This document shows, one piece after another, positions 23,217 to 34,551 of a stretch of 64,000 nt of DNA. The translations under genes and the position numbers were made by a program. The DNA comes from Paramecium tetraurelia (Eukaryota; Ciliophora; Oligohymenophorea; Peniculida; Parameciidae): assembly GCF_000165425.1 (NCBI RefSeq), contig NW_001799066.1, positions 372,001-436,000 on the forward strand, given 5' to 3'. The notes beneath the pieces are model-generated. The model was given only the letters and a program-made list of their open reading frames with translations, made no database searches and was not told where the DNA came from. Within the stretch, counting starts at the first letter, position 1. Each line of letters starts with the position of its first letter.

Positions 23217-25527
23217 ATGAGAAGTAAATTGTATTTATTATACTTGAGTACTATGCCATACATCCTTACAAGCAAATCTCCTCATTTTGCATTGGATGTT
23301 TAATAGAACTATTAATCAGCACATGGGATGAACAATAATTCATATTTTCTCATTAATTTCCCTGATGCTTACATATTTGCAGGAAATGCTAGTGATCTAT
23401 AATGGTTGTAAATTTAGGAATTCAAGGTAAAACAAAATTAAACTAAAGCTGACGTTTTAATCTATAATGATTATTATGGTTATTATGTAGATAAAGCAAA
23501 TCAAGGTGGTCATTTGTTAATTTCTAAACAAAATCTGATTAGAGAATTTACATTTGGTAAAACGGATGCAGTTGATAAATACCTCAAACCTGGATTTATT
23601 TATATTATTGCTTGGTCCTCGCAAGGAGATGTTAGTATGATATTCAAAAGGTTTATCTAATTCATTACTTAATCAGAAGGCATTAATTATTGCGAATTAA
23701 AGACTATAACGAATTCTTTAGATTAAATAAAATGTAATTTGGATTTTAATTTCGATCAATTAACTTTCCATACTCCGGATCTCTATCATCCACCAGTGCA
23801 TTATTATTTAGGGAATCAGACCATCAATGGTTCTCTTACAAACCAATACTTTACAAAAAATTATCCAGGATTATAAGTTTTTGTTGCTTAGAATTTAAGC
23901 GATACATTAGAAATTAGATTACCTATAAAAAACATGGAAACTCATTAAAATGCTGTTGAATCTCCTCTAAGTGGGTTAATCATTACGATTTAATAAGAAA
24001 ACAGAGGATTTATACATATATTAATCTTTGAAAGCGATGAGGGAATCATTATCAACTATAAAGAAGATGAAAATTTGGCTTATGTCACTATAGGAAAGAC
24101 AGATTCAAAAGTGTTTGTGTTTTCATTTGTTACCTCTTCTTTTACAAAATTTCCTTAAATAGAATTAATATAGCATGTATTTCAAGATTGCGTTACGATA
24201 ATTTAATAGCGTAATAATATTTGCGAAAAACCAAATAAAGAATGTTAAAGTCTTTCATATGATTATTTTCATTAATTTGATTTTAATTTAAATTTTGATT
24301 AATAAGTAACATTTAAAATCAATGGAGAATCATTTTAAGCTCCTTACATAGAATTGTATGATGATTTAAGTACAATTTAAAATGAATTTACTAATTTTAT
24401 ATCATCAACAATAAACAATAGGGAAATGAATCATGGGGGATATATTGGGTCATTTTTGAGAATTACTAATAAAAATCAAAGCATTAATTCATTAATAATC
24501 AATGAACAGAATGAAAAATTAGAGGTGTATTATAATATTAATGATAACATATGTATGTAATTTTATGCTATTCATAGATTCCCATTCAGTTTAAAATATT
24601 ATTGGAAGAACGTATGTTTTAGTATTTGTATCATAAAACGAATTAACAGATATGGAATGTCTATAAATTTTTAGAGAATTCATTCACCATATTCAAAAAA
24701 TCTTCATAATTGAATAATGTAAGCAATGATAAAATAATGATAGTGGAGTAAAGATGTGAAAGTTAAATCAACAATTTTGATGTGAAACCCATTCAGTATA
24801 AAGATATTCACAAATTAGTAAAGTAACCAACTGAATTGCTTTAGAAAACTCACTAATAAGATTTTGATAAGTAAAATGATTTTGAATATTCAACCAATGA
24901 GGATCCAGACGAAGATTTAGAATATTTGGATGAAGATGAACAAATGTACGCTATGGATTATGAAAATTAAGCATAATTTATGCCTGATAATTAAGAATAA
25001 TTTATGCCCCAAAATTAAGATTAATTTATGCCTTAAAATTAAGCTTAATTTATGCCTCAAAACTAAGGATAATTTATGCCACAAAATTAAGGCTAATTTA
25101 TGCCTTAAGATTAAGGTTAATTTATTCCTTAAGATTAAGGATAATTTATGCCTCAAATGTAAGGCTAATTTATGCCACAAATGTAAGGCTAATTTAATCC
25201 TAATGAAGATCCCTCAATGGAAATGTCTTAAGAATAATTTATGGAATATCAAAGAATGTTGGACATGGAGTAATAATAGCAATTTTAATAATAGTATTAA
25301 TAAGAATAATAACAACAACAATCTAGAAAAGTTGAGGAAATTCATTTTAACAATCCTGGAAATTAAAAAAAATAATAATAATAAATCCATAAAGTTGAAT
25401 AAAAAGTTTAAAAAAAGTAATAAAACTAAAAAACTGTATAAAAAAAATAAAATGTAAAACCACCTGAAAAGGTTCAATAGAATTTAAGATAAAATAAATA
25501 AAAAAATTTGTAATAATAATAACAATA

Positions 25528-25566
<39 letters not shown>

Positions 25567-25978
25567 TTAAAACTAATTGCCTTCTCATAATGAAGATTCA
25601 AAATATTAGCAAACGTTTCATTAAAAAGAAGAGTATTAGGATAAAAATGATAGGTATAGAAGAAGAGATTATAGAGAAAGAGGAGATTACCCTGGAAGGA
25701 GAGATGAATATTATGGCAGAAGGGAAGATTACGGCAGAAGGGATGATTATGGCAGAAGAGATGATTATGGAAGATCAGATGATTATTATGGTAGAAGGGA
25801 TGACCATTATGGAAGAAGAGATGATTATTATGGGAATGATTATGATAGGGAAGATGGTAGAAGAGGGCCTGCATTGACTGGTTAAACCATAATGGTTCCT
25901 AAAAATCCAAGTGATTAAGAACTAGGCAGATTCTTTAGAGAAGTAATAGGAAGATTATAAAATAAAGGAAAAAATTGA
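23217..25978 (+). CDS. Repeat-rich protein with signal-peptide-like start, unknown function
   Basis: Introns at 24589-24622 (34 nt) and 24719-24743 (25 nt) leave 901 codons. The start MRSKLYLLYLSTMPYILTS resembles a signal peptide. Residues ~20-480 look globular with several Cys and many possible N-glycosylation sites. They are followed by an acidic segment, ten tandem octapeptides of type NQGQFMPQ, a Gln-rich stretch with a (TAA)n Gln run, and an Arg/Asp/Tyr repeat region of GRRDDYYG type. The tail is SDQELGRFFREVIGRLQNKG. No domain is recognised. Secreted front and RNA-binding-like back are odd together, so two genes may be joined by the introns near 24.6 kb, although the frame closes perfectly as one. 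Confidence 0.65.
24965..25204 (+). repeat. Ten tandem 24-bp units encoding octapeptides
   Basis: Units read NQ[AEDG]QFMPQ in order, with later copies varying to DQGQFIPQ and MQGQFMPQ. Each is exactly 24 nt, so copy number can change without breaking the frame. Confidence 0.9.
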
Positions 25979-26157
25979 AAATATAAAATAATATACATCT
26001 TCAAAATTTTTACCATATTCCAAATATTGAAACAGATTTTTTATTATTAAATATTGCTTAAGATTTTATTATTATAATAATAGGTTTATTTAAGTTATTT
26101 AATTTTATTTATAACTAATCACTGCAATGAATATTTTTATTTAATTTATTAATCCAA

Positions 26158-26538
26158 ATGCAAGCTTCATAAGAGAAAATACCAAATTTAGATCTCAGCA
26201 ATAGAAGATCACAATCAATGGTCACTTCAGATCCAGCCATTAAGAAACTTAAATAAACATTGTAGGTTGATAATGAAACTAGCACTCGTTAATTGAAACG
26301 AAAGTAAGGCGATATTTTGGATTCAATTCTTGAGGATGCGAATTTGATACTAAGAAATAAACTTTTGGAAAAGAATATTTATTAACTGAAGGAATTAGGA
26401 TTACTTAAATAACATGATCCTACTATAGCAGTTCAATAAGGATTTAAAAAAAGTAATTATGTGATGAATGATTATCATAATAAAAGTACTACAAATGGAT
26501 ATGCCAGAAATTATGGAGGATTGTTTTATAATAGATGA
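26158..26538 (+). CDS. Small basic protein of unknown function
   Basis: Intronless, 126 residues. The middle is helical (ILDSILEDANLILRNKLLEK); the end is Asn/Tyr/Gly-rich (GYARNYGGLFYNR). No recognised motif. It converges on the PiggyMac-like gene with 81 bp between stops. Confidence 0.6.
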
Positions 26539-26619
26539 TTTATCTTAATAAAATTTAATAAACAATTAAAATACTACTTCTAAATAATATTCATGTAAAA
26601 ATATGGCCATTCTTAATTA

Positions 26620-28827
26620 TCATTATTCTTAATCTTCTAGTTTGGGTTGCTTATTAAGATTTTCCATAAACTTCTCTAACGGACTAATTGTCTTAGCATT
26701 TAATTCTAACTATTTATTCTTCTACATTTGTTTTAGAATTTTTTTGTTTTTTTTCGTTTCTTCCATATCAAATAAGGTTTAATTATCAGATATTTATAAG
26801 CCTGACTGGCCATATCGATTTAGATGTTTAATTAATTATATTTTAAATTTCTTTTTTTACTCATCTAACCTATTTTCTATTTCATTCAAATCATTTCTAT
26901 GTCCAAGCATAGGTTATTGTTATACAAATTAATCTTTTGTTATTATCGGTTGGAGTAAATTAGGAGAAGGAATCATAGATTGATATTTCCTGGATAATTC
27001 TTAAAACTCATAATTTGAGAAATCCTCCAAATTAGACTATCTATAGATTTCCTTGTTATAGGATGAATAATTTCTAAGGTTCTATTTTTCTTATTTCTTC
27101 TTCTTTAATGCATATTCATCATCTTAAGAATGATAATGATTTTAAGAATTCAAGTCATTTGAAAAATACACGCCATCACTTAATTATTCTATTATTTTGT
27201 TATCACATTCAATAAATTAACTAGGATTGCGATGAAATAATTCAAAGCATGGAAATGCACAGATAAATATTTTATTTTCATTGAGTAGTTTTTCACATAG
27301 TCTACATCTATAAAAAGGTTTAGTTAATTAATTGAATTTCATACAAACAACACAATACTTAAATGATTCCTCTTATTTTTAAGGGATTGGAGTATGATAT
27401 GATTCAGAGTATTATTTGCTTAGGCCAAACTCTAATGGCAATGTATTGGTAGTACATTCTTAAAATGTTGAATTCATTTTTTTTTTTGCTTTCTATAAAT
27501 TACTTTCTATTTGTTGCGCTTTCTCAAAAGTAAAGATTTTAGCTAAACTCAATCTAAAGTTGGATTATAGCATGTCCTCAATCAACAATGAAGTATTATA
27601 GATCATAACTTCAAAGTATTCTTCAAACTCTATTCTTAATTAATTGAATCCTTCGACACTGTTTAATTAGGAACATAAGTAAAAATTGCTTCTATATTGT
27701 AATAAATTCATGATTGAGTGTTCGTAGTATTGTTATTAAACATCCTTATAGACTTTAAGAAAACTTTGATTTGAGATTGATTGTTTTTAGGGGAATAAAT
27801 GTACTTAGTATTGATTTTTGATTAAATATAATTATTCTATTTAATATTCACCTGGCAATAAGTTTTAAATTGTTTGATGTAATCTTTTTTCATAAGTAAT
27901 AACAGGGTAGATATCTTAATCAGTTAATTGTATGATTCTTTCCAAGCTCAATTCAAACATGACATATAATATATGATTGTGATTAGAGTATTTGAAGAGC
28001 ATTCTCATAAGTCGATTAATCCTATCCTCTTATTGAATCCTATCAGAAACTACTATCAAATCTATAATGATAAGTCGTGAGAAATCAAAGAGATAGTATG
28101 CTGTATATGCCTTATAAATTTACTCAATAAGAATCAATTCTTATTCTGGTTAGCAAATAGATTTAACTTGTTTCTGAAATTATAGTACTTCATTTAGCAA
28201 TTTAGATTTAGCATTTTAGTTAAGGTACATAAATAAATGAGTGTCTAGAAATTTAAATCTGCCAATGGGCATCATGTATTCAATCCCGCATCTAAGCCAA
28301 GGTTCTGCATTCCAATAATCGTCAATGTAAGGAAATCTAAAAATTCCAAATAATATTTAGAGTCCAAAATAAAGTTGGATCTCTGTTTCTTTATATTTCT
28401 TTTTATTGTATTAAGATGCAATTTTAGAAGGTTGTTACTTTAAGTCTTCTTCTAGAATTGAAAACAAATATTGATTAACTAAATCAGTTAAAGTGACAAT
28501 GAGAGAAGTTGGGAAGAAGTGATCATATACATTTTATGGTGTTTGGAGTTAGACAATTTTCTTAGCATGATATTATGAATAATCCAAAATGTCAGAGGAT
28601 GTTGGTATGATTGCTTCAATGATTTTGAAAGTTCTTTCCAGATTTATTTAAGAGTTATATTCTCTTTCATCATCAGAACGTGGTTAAGTACAATATTCTT
28701 CACAATCACTAAGAGTAACTTCTTATTTCCAAAGGCAATTATATTTCCTAACTTTTTCTGAGATTTGTTATGTTTGGGGCAAGGAAGTCACAACTGTAGT
28801 AGAATTGATTATCACTTCTTGTTTCAT
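26620..28827 (-). CDS. PiggyBac-derived domesticated transposase, PiggyMac-like, catalytically impaired
   Basis: Single 735-codon frame without introns. Residues ~148-215 carry the start of a piggyBac DDE domain (DDE_Tnp_1_7): EIQLYFGLQILFGIFRFPYI, DDYWN, then MPIGRFKFLDTHLFMYLNQN. At ~230 the block that normally reads LTIDEQ with the first catalytic Asp is ELILIEQIYKAY, so the Asp is Ile. Residues 492-532 are the piggyBac Cys-rich domain: CVVC, 12 residues on CRLC, then CAFPCFELFH. The C-terminal 200 residues are Q/K-rich and disordered. Known: Paramecium needs the active PiggyMac plus several Pgm-like partners lacking the full triad to excise germline sequences. This gene fits a partner. 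It has no flanking inverted repeats or TTAA signature that I could see, as expected of a host gene. Confidence 0.85.
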
Positions 28828-29011
28828 AGTAATTATTAAATTAGCAGGTCTGATATGGGATTAGATAATTATCTTGGAAATAAAGAGATTTTTATTGATA
28901 TCCTTTTATTTTTTTAGAAATTGTAATTATATGCATATGTCTATATTTGCTTATTTAATATAGAGACAATATGAAAAGTTTAAATTAAATAATTTCTTAA
29001 TTTCTCTCTTA

Positions 29012-30783
29012 ATGCAACGCGAAAATTATAATGATAATAAAAGTAGAAGCAGAAGTCGCAGTAAGTCTAGCAAAAGGAACAATTAACATAACCAACCCTA
29101 AAATTAGAAATCTCAAAAAGAAGGAAATTGTTACTAAAATGATAATAAAGAATATATATCTCACAATTCTAGTCCAATTAGATTATAAGAAGAACATCAT
29201 ATTAGCGATGAACATACTAAGTAAATATTGTGATAATGCAGAGAAAGCAAAGAAGAATATAAGATCTTAGATTAGAATTAAAAGATCAATCTAGCGCCTA
29301 ATAATTAATTTTAAATACAGTGTGAAAATTTAGATTTGGGCAATAGACATTATACAACGATTCCTCTACCTTAGAAGGATCTTAATAGTAACATAAAGGA
29401 GTCCCTTGATAAATAGGTATATGAAATGATCACGATAAATGACAGTAGCCAAGAAGACAACCGAGATGCTGGCAGTATTGGAGATAAGACAGGGCATCAT
29501 CATGATATCGATTAAGTTGAGAATTCTAAAATGGATTCAACAAGAAATGGCCAACTAGGATAAAAAATACCAAAAATTTAGAAAACAAAAATAAAAAGAG
29601 AATCGTAATAACAAACTAAATAAACAAAATAATCTTTTGATTGTATAGATTTAACTAAGGATGATACTATCTTATCCTTTTTTGGACTTAATCATCCAAT
29701 GTTATAAAGTTCTTTGGAATACAATAAAAATGAATTATTCGAATTAGTGGAGCCTTATGAATATTAATGTGGAAATTTCATGATTAGTTTAGGAATACAA
29801 GGCCATTATACTGCTATTGTCACTCTGCCTAGTCTATCCTAAAAGAAGGCTGTTTATTATTTATTTATGAAGTTCCAATTTGATCAAAAAAACGTTTATT
29901 GCATGATCCCTGAAGATGACTAAACAATATTACTGGTTAATTCTAATATTTAAACACTTTATTATTACTGTAACTCAAATACTCAATAAAAGGGAAACCA
30001 TAAAACAACCTTCTAAGAAAGCATCCTGAAATACAAATTTCCATATATCTTTCCAACTCTAATCCGAAAATTTGTAGTTTCTTATTAAAAAAATGATTAA
30101 TAGATTCGATATCAAATCAATTATGATTCGCATGCTATTCAACTGGCAATTGAAGATTATTATTAGGATATTCCTGGGCATTTAATAACAGGTACTAGTC
30201 ATCCTATATTGAAAATTCTTTTTATTAAAACGCAAAATAATTAGATTCCTTAATTTTACTACAAGTTTTTAAGTGTTCCACTCTATGAAGGACAATTCAG
30301 TTTGAAGGCTTCACTTCTACAAAATTCCAATTTAATTGTTGTAGAGAGAAGGTTAATTACTAAATAAATTTTTAGGTTCTTAAGTCCCTTCTGTTATGGC
30401 ATCCATTCAATCAAAATCGAAGTCAATCGAATTACAAATGTTATTATAATGAAATAATCTGGAAAAGATTAAGAAATTCAATCAAAAAATATTCAATAAT
30501 TTTGGGATGAAGTCCATTAAAAATATCTTTAATTATATCCTTCGTATAATTTTAATTTATCTTTAGGAAATTGTTATATAATTACTTTGTAGAACTCATA
30601 AACTAGGATAGAAAAGTGTTAGAAAAGTATAAGAAATGGAATCAATTAAATGAGTACTTGAGTAAATCTCAGTAATTCAAACCTAATAAGTAGAATGAGA
30701 AGCCCATTATCCTCAATAATAAGGAATTCTTTTGTTTTTCTATAGAGGACATAAAAAATGGAAACAGAATTAAATATTAATGA
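29012..30783 (+). CDS. Unknown protein with RS-like start and SUMO-interaction-like motif
   Basis: Introns at 29221-29241 and 30589-30611 leave 576 codons. The N-terminus is Arg/Ser-rich (NKSRSRSRSKSSKRNN), followed by ~180 disordered residues, then FDCIDLTKDDTILSFFGL, where IDLT plus acidic residues fits a SUMO-interacting motif (inference). From there about 350 residues look folded (ISLGIQGHYTAIVTLPSL, HAIQLAIEDYYQDIPGHL). The family is not recognised. It is divergent from the PiggyMac-like gene, 184 bp between starts. The stop overlaps the next ORF in ATGA, so the true protein may be longer. Confidence 0.6.
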
Positions 30784-31083
30784 TAAATATGAATAAATTA
30801 TAGTTTGTCTTTAAATTTTCAAAAGTAAATCTATAAACTTGAGAATGCCCAAAAATACATCTCTGATTTAGTCTAAAAGACTGATTGGATCTGTTTTCCA
30901 ATATCTAGACATGTTTCTTAATAAGTGAAGTATTTATTAATAAACGAAAAAAGATAAGATTACTTGAACAATTTGTCTTCATGCAGCTGCAAAAATAACT
31001 CATTACAAAAATACCTATTTCAAAAAATGATAAACTAGCAAGTAATAAGTAGAGAAATCAGAATTTGCAAATATTGTATTTGA
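30780..31083 (+). CDS. Small ORF overlapping the stop of the upstream gene; possible 3' part of it
   Basis: ATG at 30780 overlaps the upstream TGA. A 19-nt intron gives 94 residues ending EIRICKYCI. Read in the upstream gene's own frame past its TGA codons, the sequence also makes good protein (KLENAQKYISDLVQKTDW), so these may be the last exons of the 29012 gene interrupted by a base error or a missed intron. Confidence 0.4.
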
Positions 31084-31271
31084 TAAGTCAATAATGATAA
31101 TAATCATTTTAGTATAGAATTGCTATATTGACAATTATAAATTGTTGGTATAATTCAATAATTATTACTAATTTTTAATAAGATTGTAAATTAATTTTAA
31201 ATTTACAATATATAGGGCTACTACTGCTGAAGCAAACAGATGATCACAATTTATATTGCTTTTATTTTTAA

Positions 31272-31851
31272 TGAGAATGGATATTGAAAGCCTAGATTCA
31301 AAATCATTAGCAGAGTTATGAGCATAAACAGTTGGCTATACAGAATATCAAAACTAGTGCCTTTGACACTTTAAGATTATAAAATTAAATTTACCATATG
31401 ATATGAAATTTAAACATAGTATAAATCTTCGATCACTTTGGGATAGAATTAAGGGTACTATTATAATAGATTTTCAAGGGGAACCTAAGGAAAAACTATT
31501 TGATGCAGTTTAGAAGAGGCTGCTTTCACTAGACCGCAATTAATCAAAAAGGCTTAATTTAAAGATAAAATTATAGATTAATCTTTTCAGAGCCTTTCTA
31601 CACTAATTCAAACTGAGCAATATTTAGAAGAACTCGAATTCTATTATGTTAAGATATTTGAAAAGCATAGTTCCATTTATATTAAAGCGATCAATCAAAA
31701 TTCATATGTATAGTTACCATTAACTTTGTTTAAAATAGCAGAAAATGAGATTTCTAAATAAAGATTACGAATCCTAATGAATATTTATTTATTGAAATTA
31801 AATTAATTTTATGAAAAAGTCATATTCATAAAATAATTCAGGACCTTTTGA
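31272..31851 (+). CDS. Small gene, exon structure unresolved
   Basis: Coding-like pieces in different frames: an ATG-led exon beginning MRMDIESLDSKSLA, a segment with INLRSLWDRIKGTIIIDF, and a well-formed C-terminal exon with EQYLEELEFYYVKIFEKH and LPLTLFKIAENEISKQ. I could not join them with acceptable introns. The last exon overlaps the next gene's start by 41 bp, so its true end is probably earlier. Family not recognised. Confidence 0.35.
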
Positions 31852-34544
31852 TTTTCCAGAAGTTAATAAACCCAGGTTCGAACCTTAACTTCATAAAATC
31901 AGTGCAAGCACTCAGTAAAAGGTTGTAATATAGAAATTGACTAATTCTCTCAATAATAATAAAATTGTTACACAATCAACAGAATTACCTCAGACAATTA
32001 GAAGTTAAATTTAAAAGCCTTTAATTAATTCAGAACGATTTATGTTTGATTTAGATGCTTCAATGGTTTATATTCATAGAGAAAAAATAAGTTAATTTGA
32101 AGAACTTGAACAATAAAGGATTCTATAATTATTAAAGGATGTGCAATCAAAAGTTCCTTAAGTAAATGATAAAGTAAATCATTTCATAGGATTAGCAGGA
32201 TAGTTCGAAAATGAAAAAGTCAATCCATTAGTGAATTAATTCATAAAAATAGTTGAATAATTATTGTAAATTTTGGATGAGAAAACAAAGGAAATGAAAG
32301 AATATTAATTTGCATTAAAGCAAAGCAGAGAGCAAGTGTAAAATAATAGTAGGTTGATTGAAGATTAATCACAGATGATAAAATATATGGAAAGTCAAAA
32401 TTAAAATGCTAAAAATGTGACCAGAACCTTTTAGAGATCTAATGAATTGGCTGTAATAAACGTTTAGCTTGAGAAGAAAGTTGAACTTTTGAATTAAAAT
32501 TTATAATTTTTAATGAATCAAAACAAAGATAGTTTAGCCACTCAATTATAATAGAAAATTGATTAACTAAATAAAACTATTGAGGAACAACAAAATAAAT
32601 TATATGATGATAACAATAAAGAGATTTAATTGTCACAATAAATATAGGCTCTCAAATCAACCGAATTTAAACATTAAATTCAACTTAAGAAATTAGAAGA
32701 TAAAATCTAAGATTATGAAATAAAACTAAAAGAGTTAACTTTTTAGGCTTCATACTCTAAAGAATAAAAGGATCAATATCGAGAACTATATTATATGACA
32801 TATGAAGATTTATAGATGAATAAATTGAATACTCAAATGGAAAGAAAACAAATGCAAAGGAGTTTTGAAAAAATTAGAATGCTATAAGATAGGATAGATG
32901 AAATGACAGTCAAAAGAAGTAAAGAAGTGGATGCTCCTTTTTAAAGCAGAGTTGAAGGTGATATGGTCTAATTATAAGCAATTACCAAGATTTTAGATGA
33001 AGATCACGTATTTTAAAGGTATATGATGAGTAGTTTCCTAAAGAATGTCCAAGAGTATGATTCAAAATTAGTAGATGCATATGTTGATGTGAAAAGGCTA
33101 GTTGTAGGCAGAGATGAAGAAGCAGAATTATAAACATTAAGATATAATTATCCACCATTCACTCTATTTCTGGAAAAGAGGATTGTCGATTAGGAAACTT
33201 AATATTTATAAATAAGACCAATCTCTAATAATTTTATGGGTCTACTTAGAGCTATTTTGGATGGCATGCACATTGAATTTCAAAAAAACACTTGCATTTC
33301 TTTTTAAAGTTATGTAATTTCTTGGTTAAGTACATTCACAATTGAGAATCATCAAGTTATAATATTTCCGGATGATACAAAAAGAGTATATTTATAAACT
33401 ATAAATTAAGGTCAAGATAGAAGAGTAATTGCACACTTTTTATCTAGATTTGATGGTACCTAGATTAGATAAAGTTTGGGAAGTAGTACAATTTAGACAT
33501 TTTTTAAATGACATCTATTCATTAGAGGAATTATATTTCTATCTTCATGCTCGCTTTCTGTTGAGAAGGGGACCTTGGATGGAAACCTTTGATGCAATAT
33601 ATGGTGTAGTCCATTATATGAAAGTACAATAAGCAGAATCCATAATACTCAGGTTTTTAGAATAATTTGATAAAATCAATTAAACTTTAGTAATAAGAGC
33701 AGTAAATGAGCGAATCGTAGAAGGAAAAAGTAATTTATATATTTTAATTAGATAAGAAGATAGAAAATTAATATAAACTGGCTTTGTATTATAGTTACTG
33801 TTGGAAATTTTCAGAATAGATCGAATGAATAGATACAAAATTCTATCTTTTGCGTTTCCAGCATAACCCATAACCTTTAAATAGTTTCATAAGTTTGTGA
33901 GGGGAAATTTTTCAAAATGTACTGAAGGCGAGACTGCTGATTTATGGAGGGAAGTCTATATGATTTCAAATGGTATTCCAAATTTGAATTCGTTTTTCAC
34001 TGCTGCTTAATCCCTATTTATCAAGTCTCTAATTCTCCCTGCAATATATACTCTTCCTCTTTTGGATTCTAATAAAAAATTAGCCTTTGATGAATTAAAC
34101 TTCACTACAATGAAAATCTAAGAATAAATGAAAGAACTTGCCGATTCTGAGTTGGATGTTCTCAAAACATTAATTCCTACAATTTATTAGGAAGAAATGC
34201 TCAGAATAATAAAATAATTATTACCAAAAAATTAAATTCAATTTGTTAATCCTCTAGAATATATATTTAAATTTATGAAGCTAATCCTCACATTGAAATA
34301 TAATACTATTCTAGCAGATGGTCTAGAAGAAGATGGTGTAAATAGAAAAGGTTTTATCACTGAAACATTTACTTAATTTATCACTTAAGAGATTAATGAT
34401 TTGAATAAAATTACTTATAAAAAGCAATCGTTTATGTCAGATTAAGAAATTAGAATATCCAGACTACAAAAATTTGCCAAGAAAAAAGTAAAAAAAATTT
34501 ATGTTATCATGTCATCTGTATTACAATCAAGAATTAAATAATGA
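31811..34544 (+). CDS. Large coiled-coil protein with conserved-looking C-terminal domain
   Basis: One intron of 37 nt at 33411-33447 gives 899 codons. After a disordered start, residues ~130-400 are an extended coiled coil (KVELLNQNLQFLMNQNKD, QRELYYMTYEDLQMNK). From ~410 a large folded helical region begins (PPFTLFLEKRIVD, FLNDIYSLEELYFYLHARF, RRGPWMETFDAIYGVV), ending with a basic tail. No family name comes to mind. The layout suggests a cytoskeletal or ciliary scaffold, which is inference only. Confidence 0.7.
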
Positions 34545-34551
34545 TATTATT

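Noticed and set aside
31875-31884. GGTTCGAACC resembling a tRNA T-arm
   Set aside because: It lies inside a coding exon and no acceptor or anticodon stems can be folded around it.
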